Shown here: piece by piece, positions 11,498-22,515 of the stretch | How the letters are laid out: each line of letters opens with the position of its first letter | Position numbering within the stretch: the stretch's first letter is position 1 | Source: Turritopsis dohrnii | Taxonomy: Eukaryota; Cnidaria; Hydrozoa; Anthoathecata; Oceaniidae | DNA length: 64,000 bases | NCBI GenBank assembly: GCA_027922465.2 | Contig: BQMF02000171.1 | Coordinates: 62,001-126,000 of the forward strand | Reading direction: 5' to 3' | The notes under the pieces: model-generated | Database searches by the model: none | Told to the model about the DNA's origin: nothing | The model's input: the letters and a program-made list of their open reading frames with translations, nothing else | Position numbers and translations under genes: made by a program

Positions 11498-12622
11498 TTA
11501 AAACTTTTTGTTCATCGTATCGTAACCTTGGCGACGAAAATGCGATTCGTACGGTATTAATTTCTCGAAAGTGTTAAATGATATCATTAGAAATAACTTA
11601 AAAAATGGTTCATAACTATTATTTTGTTTGCAGGAGAACATGTGTTGGTCGAATCGGTCCGTCCCTACTCCCGTACGGCATGTGGAAATGTGTTGGTTCG
11701 TACGAACTCTCAAGTTGTTTGTTTTGTTGATATACGATACATTGCAAGTTAAACATCTGAGAAAATAAATGACGTTTTTCGACTTGCAGGACATTTTCGA
11801 TTTGACTATCCATTTTTTTCCGTTAGCCATCTCGGAATTTGTGTTTGTTTGTAAATAAAGGGCACATATCTTACATCGTTTGTCTTCACATTTCTCAATC
11901 AATCCTCCACTCGATGTATTTATTACTTCTTCATATTTGGATGACGTGAGCTCTTGTAAAATATTTCTTGGTTGTCTCTGTGACAGTATGATTTTACAAT
12001 CGGCAAACACTGATTTAATTCTGTCGTCGCTTGTACTTTGGAGAAGCGTAACAATGTTTTCACAGTTGTAGTTGCAAAAGTTTGTTGTGACCAACAGTAA
12101 AATATCCTTTTGTTTCAGTTCTGGTGCTGGACCATGTAATTGTGCGTTGAAGAAACATTTGTTTATGATGTGTAGTGGATAATCACAGTGTAACAAAAAT
12201 TTACGAAGTTCTTTCAAGCGGTACTCCATTTTGTCTGGATCCGAAGCAAAACATATAATGCGTTTGGCTAAATTATAAGGTACGTTGTTCTTTGTATGGA
12301 TCGGATGGAAACTTTTATAATTCAAGTAATCATGCAAGTTGGTGGTCTTATAGTACACGTCCGTTTCAACTTTATTTTTTTCTGTTAGTATAACTTCAAC
12401 GTCCAGAAAATTTAACTTTTGCAATTTAACACCTTCGATCTCTGAGTACTTCGCATGTTCTTCCGTGAATTGGATTGAAGGGTGCAACGAGTTTAGACAA
12501 TGTAGAAAATCGGCTACATTTATGGATCCAGGTAAAGGGATAAATCCATCATCCATATATCTTTTTAAAAAAAACGTTCGATCCATGAACAATCTTCGGG
12601 ATTGAAATTATTTGGTAACAAG
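11498..12622 (-). pseudogene. 5'-truncated Penelope-like element: reverse transcriptase C-terminus plus GIY-YIG endonuclease
   Basis: An open minus-strand frame of about 370 codons begins inside the reverse transcriptase palm, where RYMDDGF carries the catalytic YxDD. It continues through the thumb-like block NFLDVEVI...VETDVYYKTTNLHDYL and YNLAKRIICFASD, typical of Penelope elements. The last third has the Cys-rich CEDKRCKICALY and then the GIY-YIG nuclease signature, here SYINKTNNLRVRTNQHISTC, where YIN replaces the usual YIG. Penelope-like elements copy RNA into DNA and nick targets with the GIY-YIG nuclease. The N-terminal half of the RT is missing: the frame is closed by a stop near 12623, a few tens of bases from the 9-bp minisatellite array, so the element is truncated at or near that junction. 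The remaining reading frame has no internal stops, which suggests a fairly young copy. Confidence 0.85.
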
Positions 12623-12658
12623 TGTTTAAACAATGGTAACCTGTACTTCTGTAGCCTT

Positions 12659-14538
12659 GTTACCTATATTACCTGTGTTACCTAGGGAACACAGGGAACA
12701 TAGGTAACACAGGTAACATAGGTAACACAGGTAACATAGGTAGCACAGGTAACATGGGTAACATAAGTTACACAGTTAACACAGGTAACACAGGTAACAC
12801 AGCTAACATTGGCAGCAGAGGTAACATAGGTAACACAGGTAACATAGGTAACACAGGTAACATAGGTAACACAGGTAACAGAGGTAACACAGGTAACACA
12901 TGTAACACAGGTAACAGAGGTAACACAGGTAACAGAGGTAACACAGGTAACACATGTAACACAGGTAACAGAGGTAACACAGGTAACATAGGTAACACAG
13001 GTAACATAGGTAACACAGGTAACACAGGTAACAGAGGTAACACAGGTAACACATGTAACACAGGTAACAGAGGTAACACAGGTTACATAGGTAACACAGG
13101 TAACACAGGTAACAGAGGTAACACAGGTAACACATGTAACACAGGTAACAGAGGTAACACAGGTAACATAGGTAACACAGGTAACACATGTAACACAGGT
13201 AACAGAGGTAACACAGGTAACACATGTAACACAGCTAACATTGGCAGCAGAGGTAACATAGGTAACACAGGTAACATAGGTAACACAGGTAACACATGTA
13301 ACACAGGTAACAGAGGTAACACAGGTTACATAGGTAACACAGGTAACACAGGTAACACAGGTAACATAGGTTACACAGGTAACATAAGTTACACAGTTAA
13401 CACAGGTAACACAGCTAACATTGGCAGCAGAGGTAACATAGGTAACACAGGTAACATAGGTAACACAGGTAACATAGGTAACACAGGTAACAGAGGTAAC
13501 ACAGGTAACACATGTAACACAGGTAACAGAGGTAACACAGGTAACATAGGTAACACAGGTAACATAGGTAACACAGGTAACAGAGGTAACACAGGTAACA
13601 CAGGGAACAGAGGTAACACATGTAACATAGGTAACACAGGTAACAGAGGTAACACAGGTAACATAGGTAACACAGGTAACATAGGTAACACAGGTAACAG
13701 AGGTAACACAGGTTACACAGGTAACACAGGTAACAGAGGTAACACAGGTAACACAGGTAACACAGGGAACAGAGGTAACACAGGTAACATAGGTAACACA
13801 GGTAACATAGGTAACACAGGTAACACAGGTAACAGAGGTAACACAGGTAACACATGTAACACAGGTAACAGAGGTAACACAGGTAACATAGGTAACACAG
13901 GTAACATAGGTAACACAGGTAACACATGTAACACAGGTAACAGAGGTAACACAGGTTACATAGGTAACACAGGTAACACAGGTAACACAGGTAACATAGG
14001 TTACACAGGTAACATAAGTTACACAGTTAACACAGGTAACACAGCTAACACAGCTAACATTGGCAGCAGAGGTAACATAGGTAACACAGGTAACATAGGT
14101 AACACAGGTAACATAGGTAACAGAGGTAACACAGGTAACACATGTAACACAGGTAACAGAGGTAACACAGGTAACATAGGTAACACAGGTAACATAGGTA
14201 ACACAGGTAACAGAGGTAACACAGGTAACACATGTAACACAGGTAACATAGGTTACACAAGTAACATAGGTAACATACTGTACATAGGTAACAGAGGTAA
14301 TGTAGTGAACATGGGAAACACAGGTAACAGAGGTAACATAGGTAACATATGTAACACAGCTAACATTGGGAACACAGGTAACATAGGTAACACAGTTAAC
14401 ACAGGTAACACAGGTAACACAGGGAACATAGGTAACATAGGTAACATAGGTAACATAGGTAACACAGTTAACACAGGTAACACAGGTAACACAGGGAACA
14501 TAGGTAACATAGATAACATAGGTAACACAGTTAACACT
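12659..14538. repeat. Minisatellite array, 9-bp unit GGTAACAYA, higher-order structure
   Basis: About 208 tandem 9-mers, chiefly GGTAACACA, GGTAACATA, GGTAACAGA and TGTAACACA. Marker variants stay in 9-bp register. ACATAAGTTACACAGTT occurs at 12761, 13382 and 14012, spacings 621 (69 units) and 630 (70 units). TTGGCAGCAG occurs at 12809, 13241, 13421 and 14060. This shows segmental amplification of blocks of about 70 units. At the left edge (12659-12685) the units run in the opposite orientation, giving a small inverted junction. Because 9 is a multiple of 3 and stops are rare, both strands show long spurious reading frames (TCVTYV-like, GNTGNI-like and CYLCYL-like); these are not genes. Confidence 0.95.
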
Positions 14539-15457
14539 GATCATTGAGACATCTTCATGTATTTTAGAGAGTGATATATTTACTTTTTTTTTCACGGTCA
14601 AAACCTTCTTATTTTTTCCCTTTTCGTCGTAAAACCACGCAGAGGCGAGAGACACTTTTTTTAATGTTACGTAATCTAAATGTGACGTTTAAATTTGTTA
14701 AACCAATCAAAACGCAAGAAATGTTTTTTTCGCCATTTTGATTGGTTGACGATTTCCAAAAAATTAGTTCGTTAATAACGACTTTCGTTATCATTTGCTA
14801 TTTTGACGAAGAAACACAGGTTTGTATACATACTGTTTATTAAACTATTTATTGTTAAACTTTTATTGTTATTGTATTTTAGATTAATAAAAGCACATGT
14901 GTAAGTGATTAGTTGTTTGTTTACAATGTGAAAGCATAGTGAGAATACAGAACAAGTGCAGTGAAGTTTTTAAAAATTGGCTGTGCAGAAAGAACAAAAA
15001 CAGGTCTGTACCAAAGTATTATTACAAAACTTTTATTTATTTTTTTTAACAGGTGACACATGCCTAAGTATGTTTGTTTACCTTTTAGTTATCAAATATC
15101 CCTATACAGAAGAAAGAGCAGTGAAGAAATGCAGAAAAAAAACATGTTTGTTTACATGGTAACGAATGGTTTTAATTTCAATTTTAAGTTTGTTTTGAAT
15201 TATCAATGTGTGAGTGTAAGAGTTAACGTAATTCAATCGGTTGGATGAAAGCTGCATGAAAGTTTGGATGAAAGCTGCATGAAGGCGAAAAGGAGATGGA
15301 GCAACAAAGAGGTGCAGTAAAAATTTGTTTTGGTAACGCGCGCCATTAGTTAGCAAAGAAGATTTATTTATTAGAAATGGTTCTCATGACTGTGGAAATG
15401 CAGAACGTGTTATGCAGTCTTATCTCATCTCAACCATGTCTGCTTTTTATTAGATTT
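14539..15457. other. No gene seen; CCAAT inverted repeat
   Basis: A perfect 12-bp inverted pair AACCAATCAAAA (14701-14712) and TTTTGATTGGTT (14736-14747) surrounds a short spacer. At 15243-15283 the unit TTGGATGAAAGCTGCATGAA is directly repeated. Nothing else was recognised. Confidence 0.4.
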
Positions 15458-15513
15458 AAACAACCGAACATCGTCAATAAAATAAAATATTCATTGACGA
15501 TGTTTGGTTGTTT
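15458..15513. repeat. 56-bp hairpin palindrome
   Basis: AAACAACCGAACATCGTCAAT and ATTGACGATGTTTGGTTGTTT are inverted repeats of 21 bp with one mismatch, around a 14-bp AT spacer. It is a strong stem-loop with no associated gene. It may be a foldback element or an excision footprint. Confidence 0.75.
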
Positions 15514-16364
15514 GTCTCTCTGCCTGTCTGATGTGTTTTGCTTTTGTTTGCTTCAATATGGTTGTTGCAGTGTGGATTGTAGCAGCTGTTCTTTACTGAA
15601 ATCTTTTTCTTTTAGGTCAGAAAAGAATATAAACCATAAAGAAATGAAGCACATGGTTAAATTATGATGTTGCAAGGGTTAGTTAGGAGAGGAATGGATT
15701 ATATTTCAGAAATTCATTAATTATTGCTGTACAATATGTGATATGACTGTGCTACAAACAAAAGAAGCATTGCATTGTTAGATGAATTCTTATATTTTGT
15801 CATGATTACATTTTGTGTTTGGTAATTGTTTACGTACTATGCCTGAGTATATAAGTTTTGCATTTATGTTTTTATCTGTTTTTATCTTTTTATCTTTTTG
15901 GTATTACATTATGGCTTTGGTAGGGCATTTCATTGTTTCAATTATTTTTATTATATAAATTTTTTGACTCACAGTATTGGTTGCTTTTATAGACTTTCCA
16001 ATTTAAACCTTTACAAACTCTGTCATTGAATTTGTGTTTGTAATTAATTATTTTTAGGATAAATGGGTACCTACATTTCTTTTCTTTCTTTCTTTTTGCT
16101 TTTTGTTTTCTTTTTGTATTTCAACCATGTCATAGCATGATTATCTTTCTCTGTAGTTTTATACAATTGAAATATTTTTTAGGTAACATTAATAATAAAA
16201 AAGCACGTAAACTGTTAAAGAAATGAAACTCATGGTTTTTATCATGATGTTGATGGTTTTGGGAAGAACAATGTAAATTCCACACGAAAGAAACACAGTT
16301 GGAAGGTATCGATTTGTTTTCAATTCACATTTTGTAATGTTATATTTTTTTTTGGTTTTGTGTT
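15514..16364. other. No gene seen
   Basis: T-rich plus strand with runs such as TTTTTATCTTTTTATC. No exon or bounded repeat was recognised. Confidence 0.35.
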
Positions 16365-17576
16365 CAGACCTCCCAGAGTGTCCTAAAATCCTAAAATGTC
16401 CTAAAATTATAAATTTTAGTAATTTTGTCCTAAATTGTCCTAACTTTTGGTATATTGTCCTAAATGTCATAAAATTTAGGATAAAGTTCAAATGAAAAAA
16501 AAAACAATTCCTGTTTTTGAGTGTAGTTATTGAGATATTGAGATTGAAAATACATTATATATTTTGAGTATATTTTGTTTCAGCTTTCATTGAATTGTCT
16601 ACTATCATTCTGATTTTTGACTGAATACAACCTTGTAAAGGAGATATTTTTTCAGCGGAATACGGAAAATGCCAAAAGGTCTTCTCAGTTAATAGAAGTG
16701 GTATAACACAAATCAGGAGTCTTACAAGTAGCAAGCTGCATTGTACCAGTGAGAAGGAGGGAAAGAGAAAATACCACTTAAGACAGGACAGTGACAATGC
16801 ATTAAAATTAAAATGTCCATAAATAACATTAACTAGAGTTGAATTAACCAGGAAAGCAGAGATTGTTCCGGCTTTAAAATGTGTTGAGTCTAACTTTTTA
16901 TTCTCTTCAACTAATGAAGATGTTTCCGGATTCAGAAATTGCGAATTTGTAAAACAGAATACACTATTCTGTTTGGAATGTATCTATCCTTATTTGAAAG
17001 ATCTTTTACTAGAAGATATGAGAAATTTAGTTTTGAAATCTGTTTCGGAAAAAAGAACTTGAATAGATCTCGTTTCAAGTGTAAATAGTTTTTGAGAGTT
17101 TTTGTTTTCATTTAGCTTTTGAGTTAACTATATTACTCCAGTATTTTTAACAGTTGAAGTTAATGAGTTTCTTTTGTATCACTTTTGATTATACCATTGA
17201 GTTATCTAGTAGACTTTACATTGAACAAAACAAGACTACATGGATTGATAATGAACAGGAAGCTAAAGAACTAGCTTTGTTGTTTATGCTTATTTACACT
17301 CCTTAAAAGTCGAAGCCAAGGGAAACTTTATGTTGTTCTTCGTTATTATATATATCTAATCTTGATTTTCTTTTGATGGTTTAATTTAATGATATGCTTA
17401 AATAAAGATATGTTTACTGTAACAGGTCCATTATTTGGGAATTGTCCTAAAGTTGTCCTAACGTTTTAGTCTTTGTCCTAAATTTTCTTAAATTTTGCCC
17501 TAAAATGTCCAAAAATACTATCTAAAATTGTCCTAAATTCATCAAAAAATTACTTGATTTTGCTCTGGGAGGTCTG
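16365..17576 (+). mobile_element. Decayed hAT-like DNA transposon, 1.2 kb
   Basis: The ends CAGACCTCCCAGAG and CTCTGGGAGGTCTG are perfect inverted repeats, and both sides are flanked by TGTGTT (16359-16364 and 17577-17582), a likely target duplication of 6 bp or a worn 8-bp one. Just inside both ends are clusters of TGTCCTAAA-type motifs, several at each side, which look like subterminal transposase-binding repeats. A broken transposase-like frame lies between them. CAG-starting ends, subterminal repeats and a 6-8 bp duplication fit the hAT superfamily. Confidence 0.7.
16664..17061 (+). pseudogene. hAT-like transposase relic
   Basis: Plus-strand pieces read KCQKVFSVNRSGITQIRSLT (a BED/C2H2-like zinc finger beginning) and, after a stop, KAEIVPALKCVESNFLFSST, then SGFRNCEFVKQNTLFC and YPYLKDLLLEDMRNLV. 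The spacing 'KAEI.. LK.V..HFSF.S..D', 'DS.IA..F..G.TK', 'Y.LAPYFK.LL..D' is that of a hAT-like transposase family abundant in cnidarians. At least one stop and several divergent positions, and loss of the whole catalytic C-terminus, make it inactive. It sits between the inverted repeats at 16365 and 17576. Confidence 0.6.
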
Positions 17577-18659
17577 TGTGTTCTGTATTATGAATTGCTT
17601 TTTATATATTTCCCTATAGGGCGAAATATATGTTAAAACCGGCATTTTTCTTCTCCTTCTTCTCCTCCTTCTCCGTTAACTTTTATAGCCGCGGTTCGGT
17701 ATTGAATTTTCGCCTAGCCGCCAAAGTAGATAAGAATAGAGGCTAGTCTACAGCACGCCATTTTTTTCAGTCAGTGCAGATGAGTGGAAGATTTTTGTTT
17801 TTTTTCTGCTAGGTCTTAAAATGATTCAATAGATGAAACGTTAAATGATGGAAATGAATCGTTTTAGTTCAGTGTTGTCTTAAAAAGCTTCGTAAAAACT
17901 TTTGAATGAACGTGTAAAACCAGAAAAAATTGATGTATCAATGATGTTTTGTTTTTGTTGATAACATTGTTATGATGATTGGTAATTAATATGCTTCGAA
18001 CAGCAAACCATTGAAGGTGTGGTTTCAGTGCAAAGGTGAAAATTCATTATCAATAGCCAGGCTGAAGATTTATTTTTATTTTACATCCTGATATAATGTA
18101 GCCCAACTGAACTAAAAGCATGATGTACCAGCCATAAAGGAAACCCTTTTGCCTTTCATGTGGAGAACGATCAGTTCAACCAGTTTCCAAAAGTACATAC
18201 AAAAACAGCTAGTAAAAACATGATGTCGTATATGCAACAAGAAGTACAGAAAACCTATTACGTATAATATTTTAAAACATATATATAGTCATTTAATCCA
18301 ACAACGGAAACATAGTTTACTATGGATGAATTCCATGATCACGTATACTGTTTTGATACTGTATATCATATTTTATTTTGCAAAATTTAATATTATGTAC
18401 TGTCAATTTTCCTGTACAAACAACGAACTTAATTCAAAACACAACACAAATGACAGTCTGTAATTTAAATGAAGCCGGAGCACAAACTTCTACTTTCAGC
18501 TATGTAGTGATTTGGTTATGGATATGTATTTTCACTACCAAAGTTTGTTTTTTCCATTTGGGATTTATATATGATGGTCATTTTTACCACAATATAAACA
18601 CAAAATAAATTTCTTTTATTCTGAATACTTGAATATAGTTTTATAAATTGCCACTTTAA
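17577..18659. other. No gene seen
   Basis: Contains a pyrimidine-rich run (TTCTTCTCCTTCTTCTCCTC at about 17648) and otherwise AT-rich unique sequence. Confidence 0.35.
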
Positions 18660-19014
18660 GAGTGTGTTTACATGAGAGCCGTAGTGAACTCTAACCGGTT
18701 TGGAATTTCAATCCTCCCGTTACGAGTTTCGATACGGGTAATTATTTCACTATAGTTCCTGGTCAAACCTTTAGCGATGTTTGCATGATAACGGCTGTAC
18801 TGAAATTTGGAAAGGTGTGAAAGTTTTCACATTTCATTGTTTTATCATAAAATGTGTTAACAAGCTTTTGCATGTTAATTAAATTTTGCTGACACATTAA
18901 ATAAAAATATAGAATGTGCTAAATTTATTCCATCGTGCATAGAAGATATTTCTATCCGTATTGAAATCTCAAACCGGTGTGAGTTCAGTATAGCTCTCGT
19001 GTAAAAACACACTC
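18660..19014. mobile_element. 355-bp non-autonomous element with long inverted ends
   Basis: GAGTGTGTTTACATGAGAGC with GTAGTGAACTCTAACCGG on the left is matched by the complement on the right (CCGGTGTGAGTTCAGTATAG, CTCTCGTGTAAAAACACACT, C). The arms are about 43 bp with several differences. The ends match but I could not see a clear target duplication. There is no coding capacity, so a MITE of unassigned superfamily. Confidence 0.7.
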
Positions 19015-19029
19015 GTATAGAGAGCTAGA

Positions 19030-19600
19030 AACTAGTAAATCTATTATTTCGATTTCCAATTTTTATTATTATTTTGATGTTTGATTCTTTTATGTCTCCA
19101 GGGGAAATTTAATTGACTAATCCTTTCTCTCGGTTCAACTCACATTGACTAAAACTGTAAAAAAAAATTTACCAGTTATATTCAACACTCTACAACATGG
19201 GCAAACTTATCATTGCCAATTCTTCATTTTATTTTTCGTGAACTGGACGCATGCTGAACATGGGTGGCTGTCCTCTGCATGTAGAAAACCAATTTGACTA
19301 AATAGGTTTTTTTAAGCGTTTCGATGATTCAAATTCTTTATCATTTCAATGTTTGATTGTGTTTCATGTCTCCAGAGTTACAAATTATCCCAGGAGCTAA
19401 TGTTAAGTATTTTGATGTTTTAATATTTTAATTATTTTGATCTTTGGTTCTTTCCAGGGAAAATTTATTTATTAAGCTTTTCTGTGATTCAGCTTACATT
19501 GATTAATGCCAGTAAAAAATTTTTACCCAGATTCAAGAATTCTGCGACACAACGCAAGCTGAAGATGGGTGGTGTGCGACGCCGCCTTGGAGTATATTGG
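19030..19600. repeat. Dispersed repeat, two related half-copies
   Basis: The block around 19310-19470 (GCGTTTCGATGATTCAAATT, then CAATGTTTGATTGTGTTTCA, TGTCTCCAGAGTTACAAATT) recurs in reverse orientation at about 57725-57930. A shorter relative lies at 19070-19130. Each half ends in CTGAACATGGGTGG or CTGAAGATGGGTGG, the terminal motif shared with 3885 and 48353-49035. These are diverged copies of one repeat family. Confidence 0.6.
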
Positions 19601-19980
19601 TATACAACTATTCTATACAACAATATTTTGTTGTGTTTCTTCTGATTAAAAAGTTGTTCTGTTCAGAACTCCTGTGTTGATAGAGAACTAAAAATGATGT
19701 TGTCACTGAAGTATCATACATGCTTTGGTATATTTTTTAGAGTTCAGTAATACAGTTAGGATCTCCGAGTTCTATCTCTCTCTAATTCAAACAAATTTTA
19801 TGGTACCTGCACCTGTTTTTTCTTTTTCTTAAGATTAGGGTTTTTAGGGAATTAGAGAGAGTTTACAGTACTTACAACACTGATGCACTTTCTGTTTTTT
19901 CATTATGTGATTTAATTTTTCGACACCATTTTTGAGACGTCATTTTCAGAAGTAAAACCCGTAAAAAATTTTTACACGGG
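19601..19980. other. No gene seen; leader of second array
   Basis: AT-rich sequence ending in GTAAAAAATTTTTACACGGG, ATACTAC, immediately followed by the second minisatellite. The same GTAAAAA/TTTTTAC block occurs at 3985-4010, so the array may be embedded in a repeat. Confidence 0.4.
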
Positions 19981-19986
19981 ATACTA

Positions 19987-20781
19987 CATAGGTAACAAAG
20001 GTAACAAAGCTAAAATTGGGAACACAGGTAACATAGGTAACACAGGTAACATAGGTAACACAGGTAACATAGGTAACATAGGTAACACAGGTAACATAGG
20101 TAACACAGGTAACATAGGTAACACAGGTAACACATGTAACACAGGTAACATAGGTAACACAGGTAACATAGGTAACACAAGTAACACAGGTAACACATGT
20201 AACACAGGTAACATAGATAACATAGGTAACACAGGTTACATAGGTAACACAGGTAACATAGGTAACATAGGTAACACAGGTAACATAGGTAACATAGGTA
20301 ACATAGGTAACACAGGTAACACAGGTAACATAGGTAACACAGGTAACATAGGTAACACAGGTAACACAGGTAACACATGTAACATAGGTAACACAGGTAA
20401 CATAGGTAACACAGGTAACATAGGTAACATAGGTAACACATGTAACACAGGTAACACAGGTAACACAGGTAACATAGGTAACATAGGTAACACAGGTAAC
20501 ATAGGTAACACAAGTAATACATGTAACACAGGTAACATAGGTAACAAAGGTAACACAGGTAACATAGGTAACACAGGTAACACAGGTAACACATGTAACA
20601 CAGGTAACATAGGTAACATAGGTAACACAGGTGACATAGGTAACACAGGTAACACAGGTAACATAGGTAACACAGGTAACATAGGTAACACAGGTAACAC
20701 ATGTAACACAGGTAACATAGGTAACATAGGTAACACAGGTAACACAGGTAACATAAGTAACACTGGTAACATAGGTAACAT
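19987..20781. repeat. Second minisatellite array of the same 9-bp unit
   Basis: About 88 units of GGTAACACA and GGTAACATA, with occasional TGTAACACA. It starts with a variant GCTAAAATTGGGAACACAGG that resembles GCTAACATTGGGAACACAGG near 14359 in the first array. It lacks the GGTAACAGA class that is abundant in the first array, so the two arrays expanded separately from a shared seed. The long reading frames inside are artefacts of the 9-bp period. Confidence 0.95.
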
Positions 20782-21002
20782 TACGGAATTTTATTCGCTG
20801 ATGACTGCTGCAGTTGTTAAAATGAAATGTAAATCTGCGCGTCAACTGATTCCAGAGAACTGGTATTTGTTTATATTGTCCATTTAGTACTTCATCATCA
20901 TTTTAATATTGATGGATACAATTTACTAAAGTTATATACTTTACTTTTCGTAAATGATGAACAAATAAGTATCTAAACATTCTTAACTTTAATAGGCGTG
21001 CA

Positions 21003-21038
21003 GCATTGGGAACACAGGTAACGCAGGTAGGAGAGGTT
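21003..21038. repeat. Isolated remnant of the 9-bp repeat seed
   Basis: GCATTGGGAACACAGGTAAC followed by GCAGGTAGG repeats the edge variant found at both large arrays, but only two or three units are present. It may be a seed copy or a contracted array. Confidence 0.6.
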
Positions 21039-21039
21039 A

Positions 21040-22056
21040 ATTAGGTATTCATTATGTTATCTATGTTGTTATCTCTATTGTGTATATTGTTATTGACTTC
21101 TCATATGTGGGTAGGGAGCCGTAGTTTATCTGTGTTTTTTTTGCAAAAAGCTGTACTACAGGTAATTGATCATCATGCAATGTATATGGTCCACCTTCCA
21201 AATCTTTTACAGAAACTCCACAATTTTTTATCATAATTGTGAAGTTTAGGGAAAATCAAATTTACGCTACAAAAATGTTTTTAGATGGAATGCATAGAAC
21301 AATCAAACGCAAATGTTGTCAAGTGCTAACTTCAAAGAACAAATTGATAGGTAATCAAAAACAGAGTCACTTTGTTCAACTACTTCATGCTTTAGTTTAT
21401 GAGAATTCTTGTCACTTTTTTCAGTGATGTAAGAAACTGTACTATGAAGCTTATTTTCTTGGCAGGTACTTTGGAAATTGGAAGTATTGTTAGTATCTTA
21501 AGTAAGTCAAAACACAAAAATTTGGGATTAAAGTTCCTTGTTATGTTGAATTTTGTAAGTTCTGAAGTCATTTATTTTACATTGTTGATTTGCCTGTAAA
21601 TGAATTTTTATGTATTGAATTGCGATATACCTATAAAGCTTGTCATCCTTAAAGGTATGACGATATACAATTTATATACTTTGAATTTTACATTGCTTTC
21701 TTGTATGAAATTTCAAGATATCAAAATTTCATGAATGATCGTTTGTTGTATTTCATGATGATGAGTAAGTGTTCGATGGCAAGAGTGAGGTAGAAATTGC
21801 TCAATCAATATGAAATGTAGACTAGCAGCTAGGAAGAAACACATGCCTCAGCATCTTTGAATATTGCTCAAAGCATCTACAATATAGTCAGTGATTGTAT
21901 AGAAATAATAAAACTGCCAAGTTTTCATGTTTTAGTAGCATATTGCTATTCTTTTCATTCTTTTCTTTGCGATTTAAAAATTGAATGCTTAATTCCCTTT
22001 AAGAAGTCTGTCCCATTATTAGCTAACATGTTATCTTCTAATGTTGTGTTTTTTAG
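21040..22056. other. No supported gene
   Basis: AT-rich with a few open stretches (for example 21239-21427) that I do not recognise and whose borders are ambiguous. Confidence 0.3.
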
Positions 22057-22137
22057 GATCCTGATGCTTCAAAACTATTTTGTAAGGATCATATCAATGA
22101 GCTTGTTGATAGAGATATCACCTATTTTGAAACTGAG
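22057..22137 (+). CDS. Candidate exon, unrecognised
   Basis: A GTTTTTTAG acceptor, 81 open nucleotides (27 codons, phase 0 at both ends) encoding DPDASKLFCKDHINELVDRD and six more residues, then a GAG|GTACTT donor. An open, coding-looking stretch with ADDDFHQLAEKGVLSNMFVR lies further on at about 22790-22930. Together they might be exons of a small gene or a decayed transposon. I cannot name the family. Confidence 0.3.
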
Positions 22138-22515
22138 GTACTTTCTTATTAGTTGAAACTTGTCTGCTGTGTTTATTGGCCCCAAAATTTTGACATTGTG
22201 AGGTATCAAAAGTTAGAGTTTAGAATGAAATTACTATTTTGTCCAGACAAAAACATCAGGGTATTAAATCAGTGGCATAATCATGAACTGAAGCAATATA
22301 TTAAATTATAAATGTTTAAGTAATATCTGAACTCTTCTTAACTATTTAGAGTAATTCTTGTTTTCTAAAAAGCCTTTCAAAAGTTATTCTTATCTCTTCT
22401 GTCTTATTAATTAAATTTTAATAACTAAGAATTTGATAGGTAATCTGGATTACCCCTTGGTCTTTTGAAGAAATGAAGGAAAAAATAAAAAACAACAACA
22501 ATGAAATCAAAACTA

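Noticed and set aside
12659..14538. CRISPR-like array
   Set aside because: Units are 9 bp with no spacers, and the genome is eukaryotic.
12682..14655. A 657-residue minus-strand reading frame of CVTYVT repeats and a 597-residue plus-strand frame of GNTGNI repeats
   Set aside because: Both arise because a 9-bp repeat without stop codons stays open in several frames on both strands. No coding signal lies outside the array.
14701..14747. Promoter with two CCAAT boxes
   Set aside because: An inverted CCAAT pair exists, but there is no gene or start region beside it; similar ATTGG motifs occur inside the Harbinger elements.
19946..20845. A 299-residue CVTYVT frame and overlapping MLPVLP and CYLCYL frames in the second array
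   Set aside because: Same periodicity artefact. All frames are open only within the repeat.
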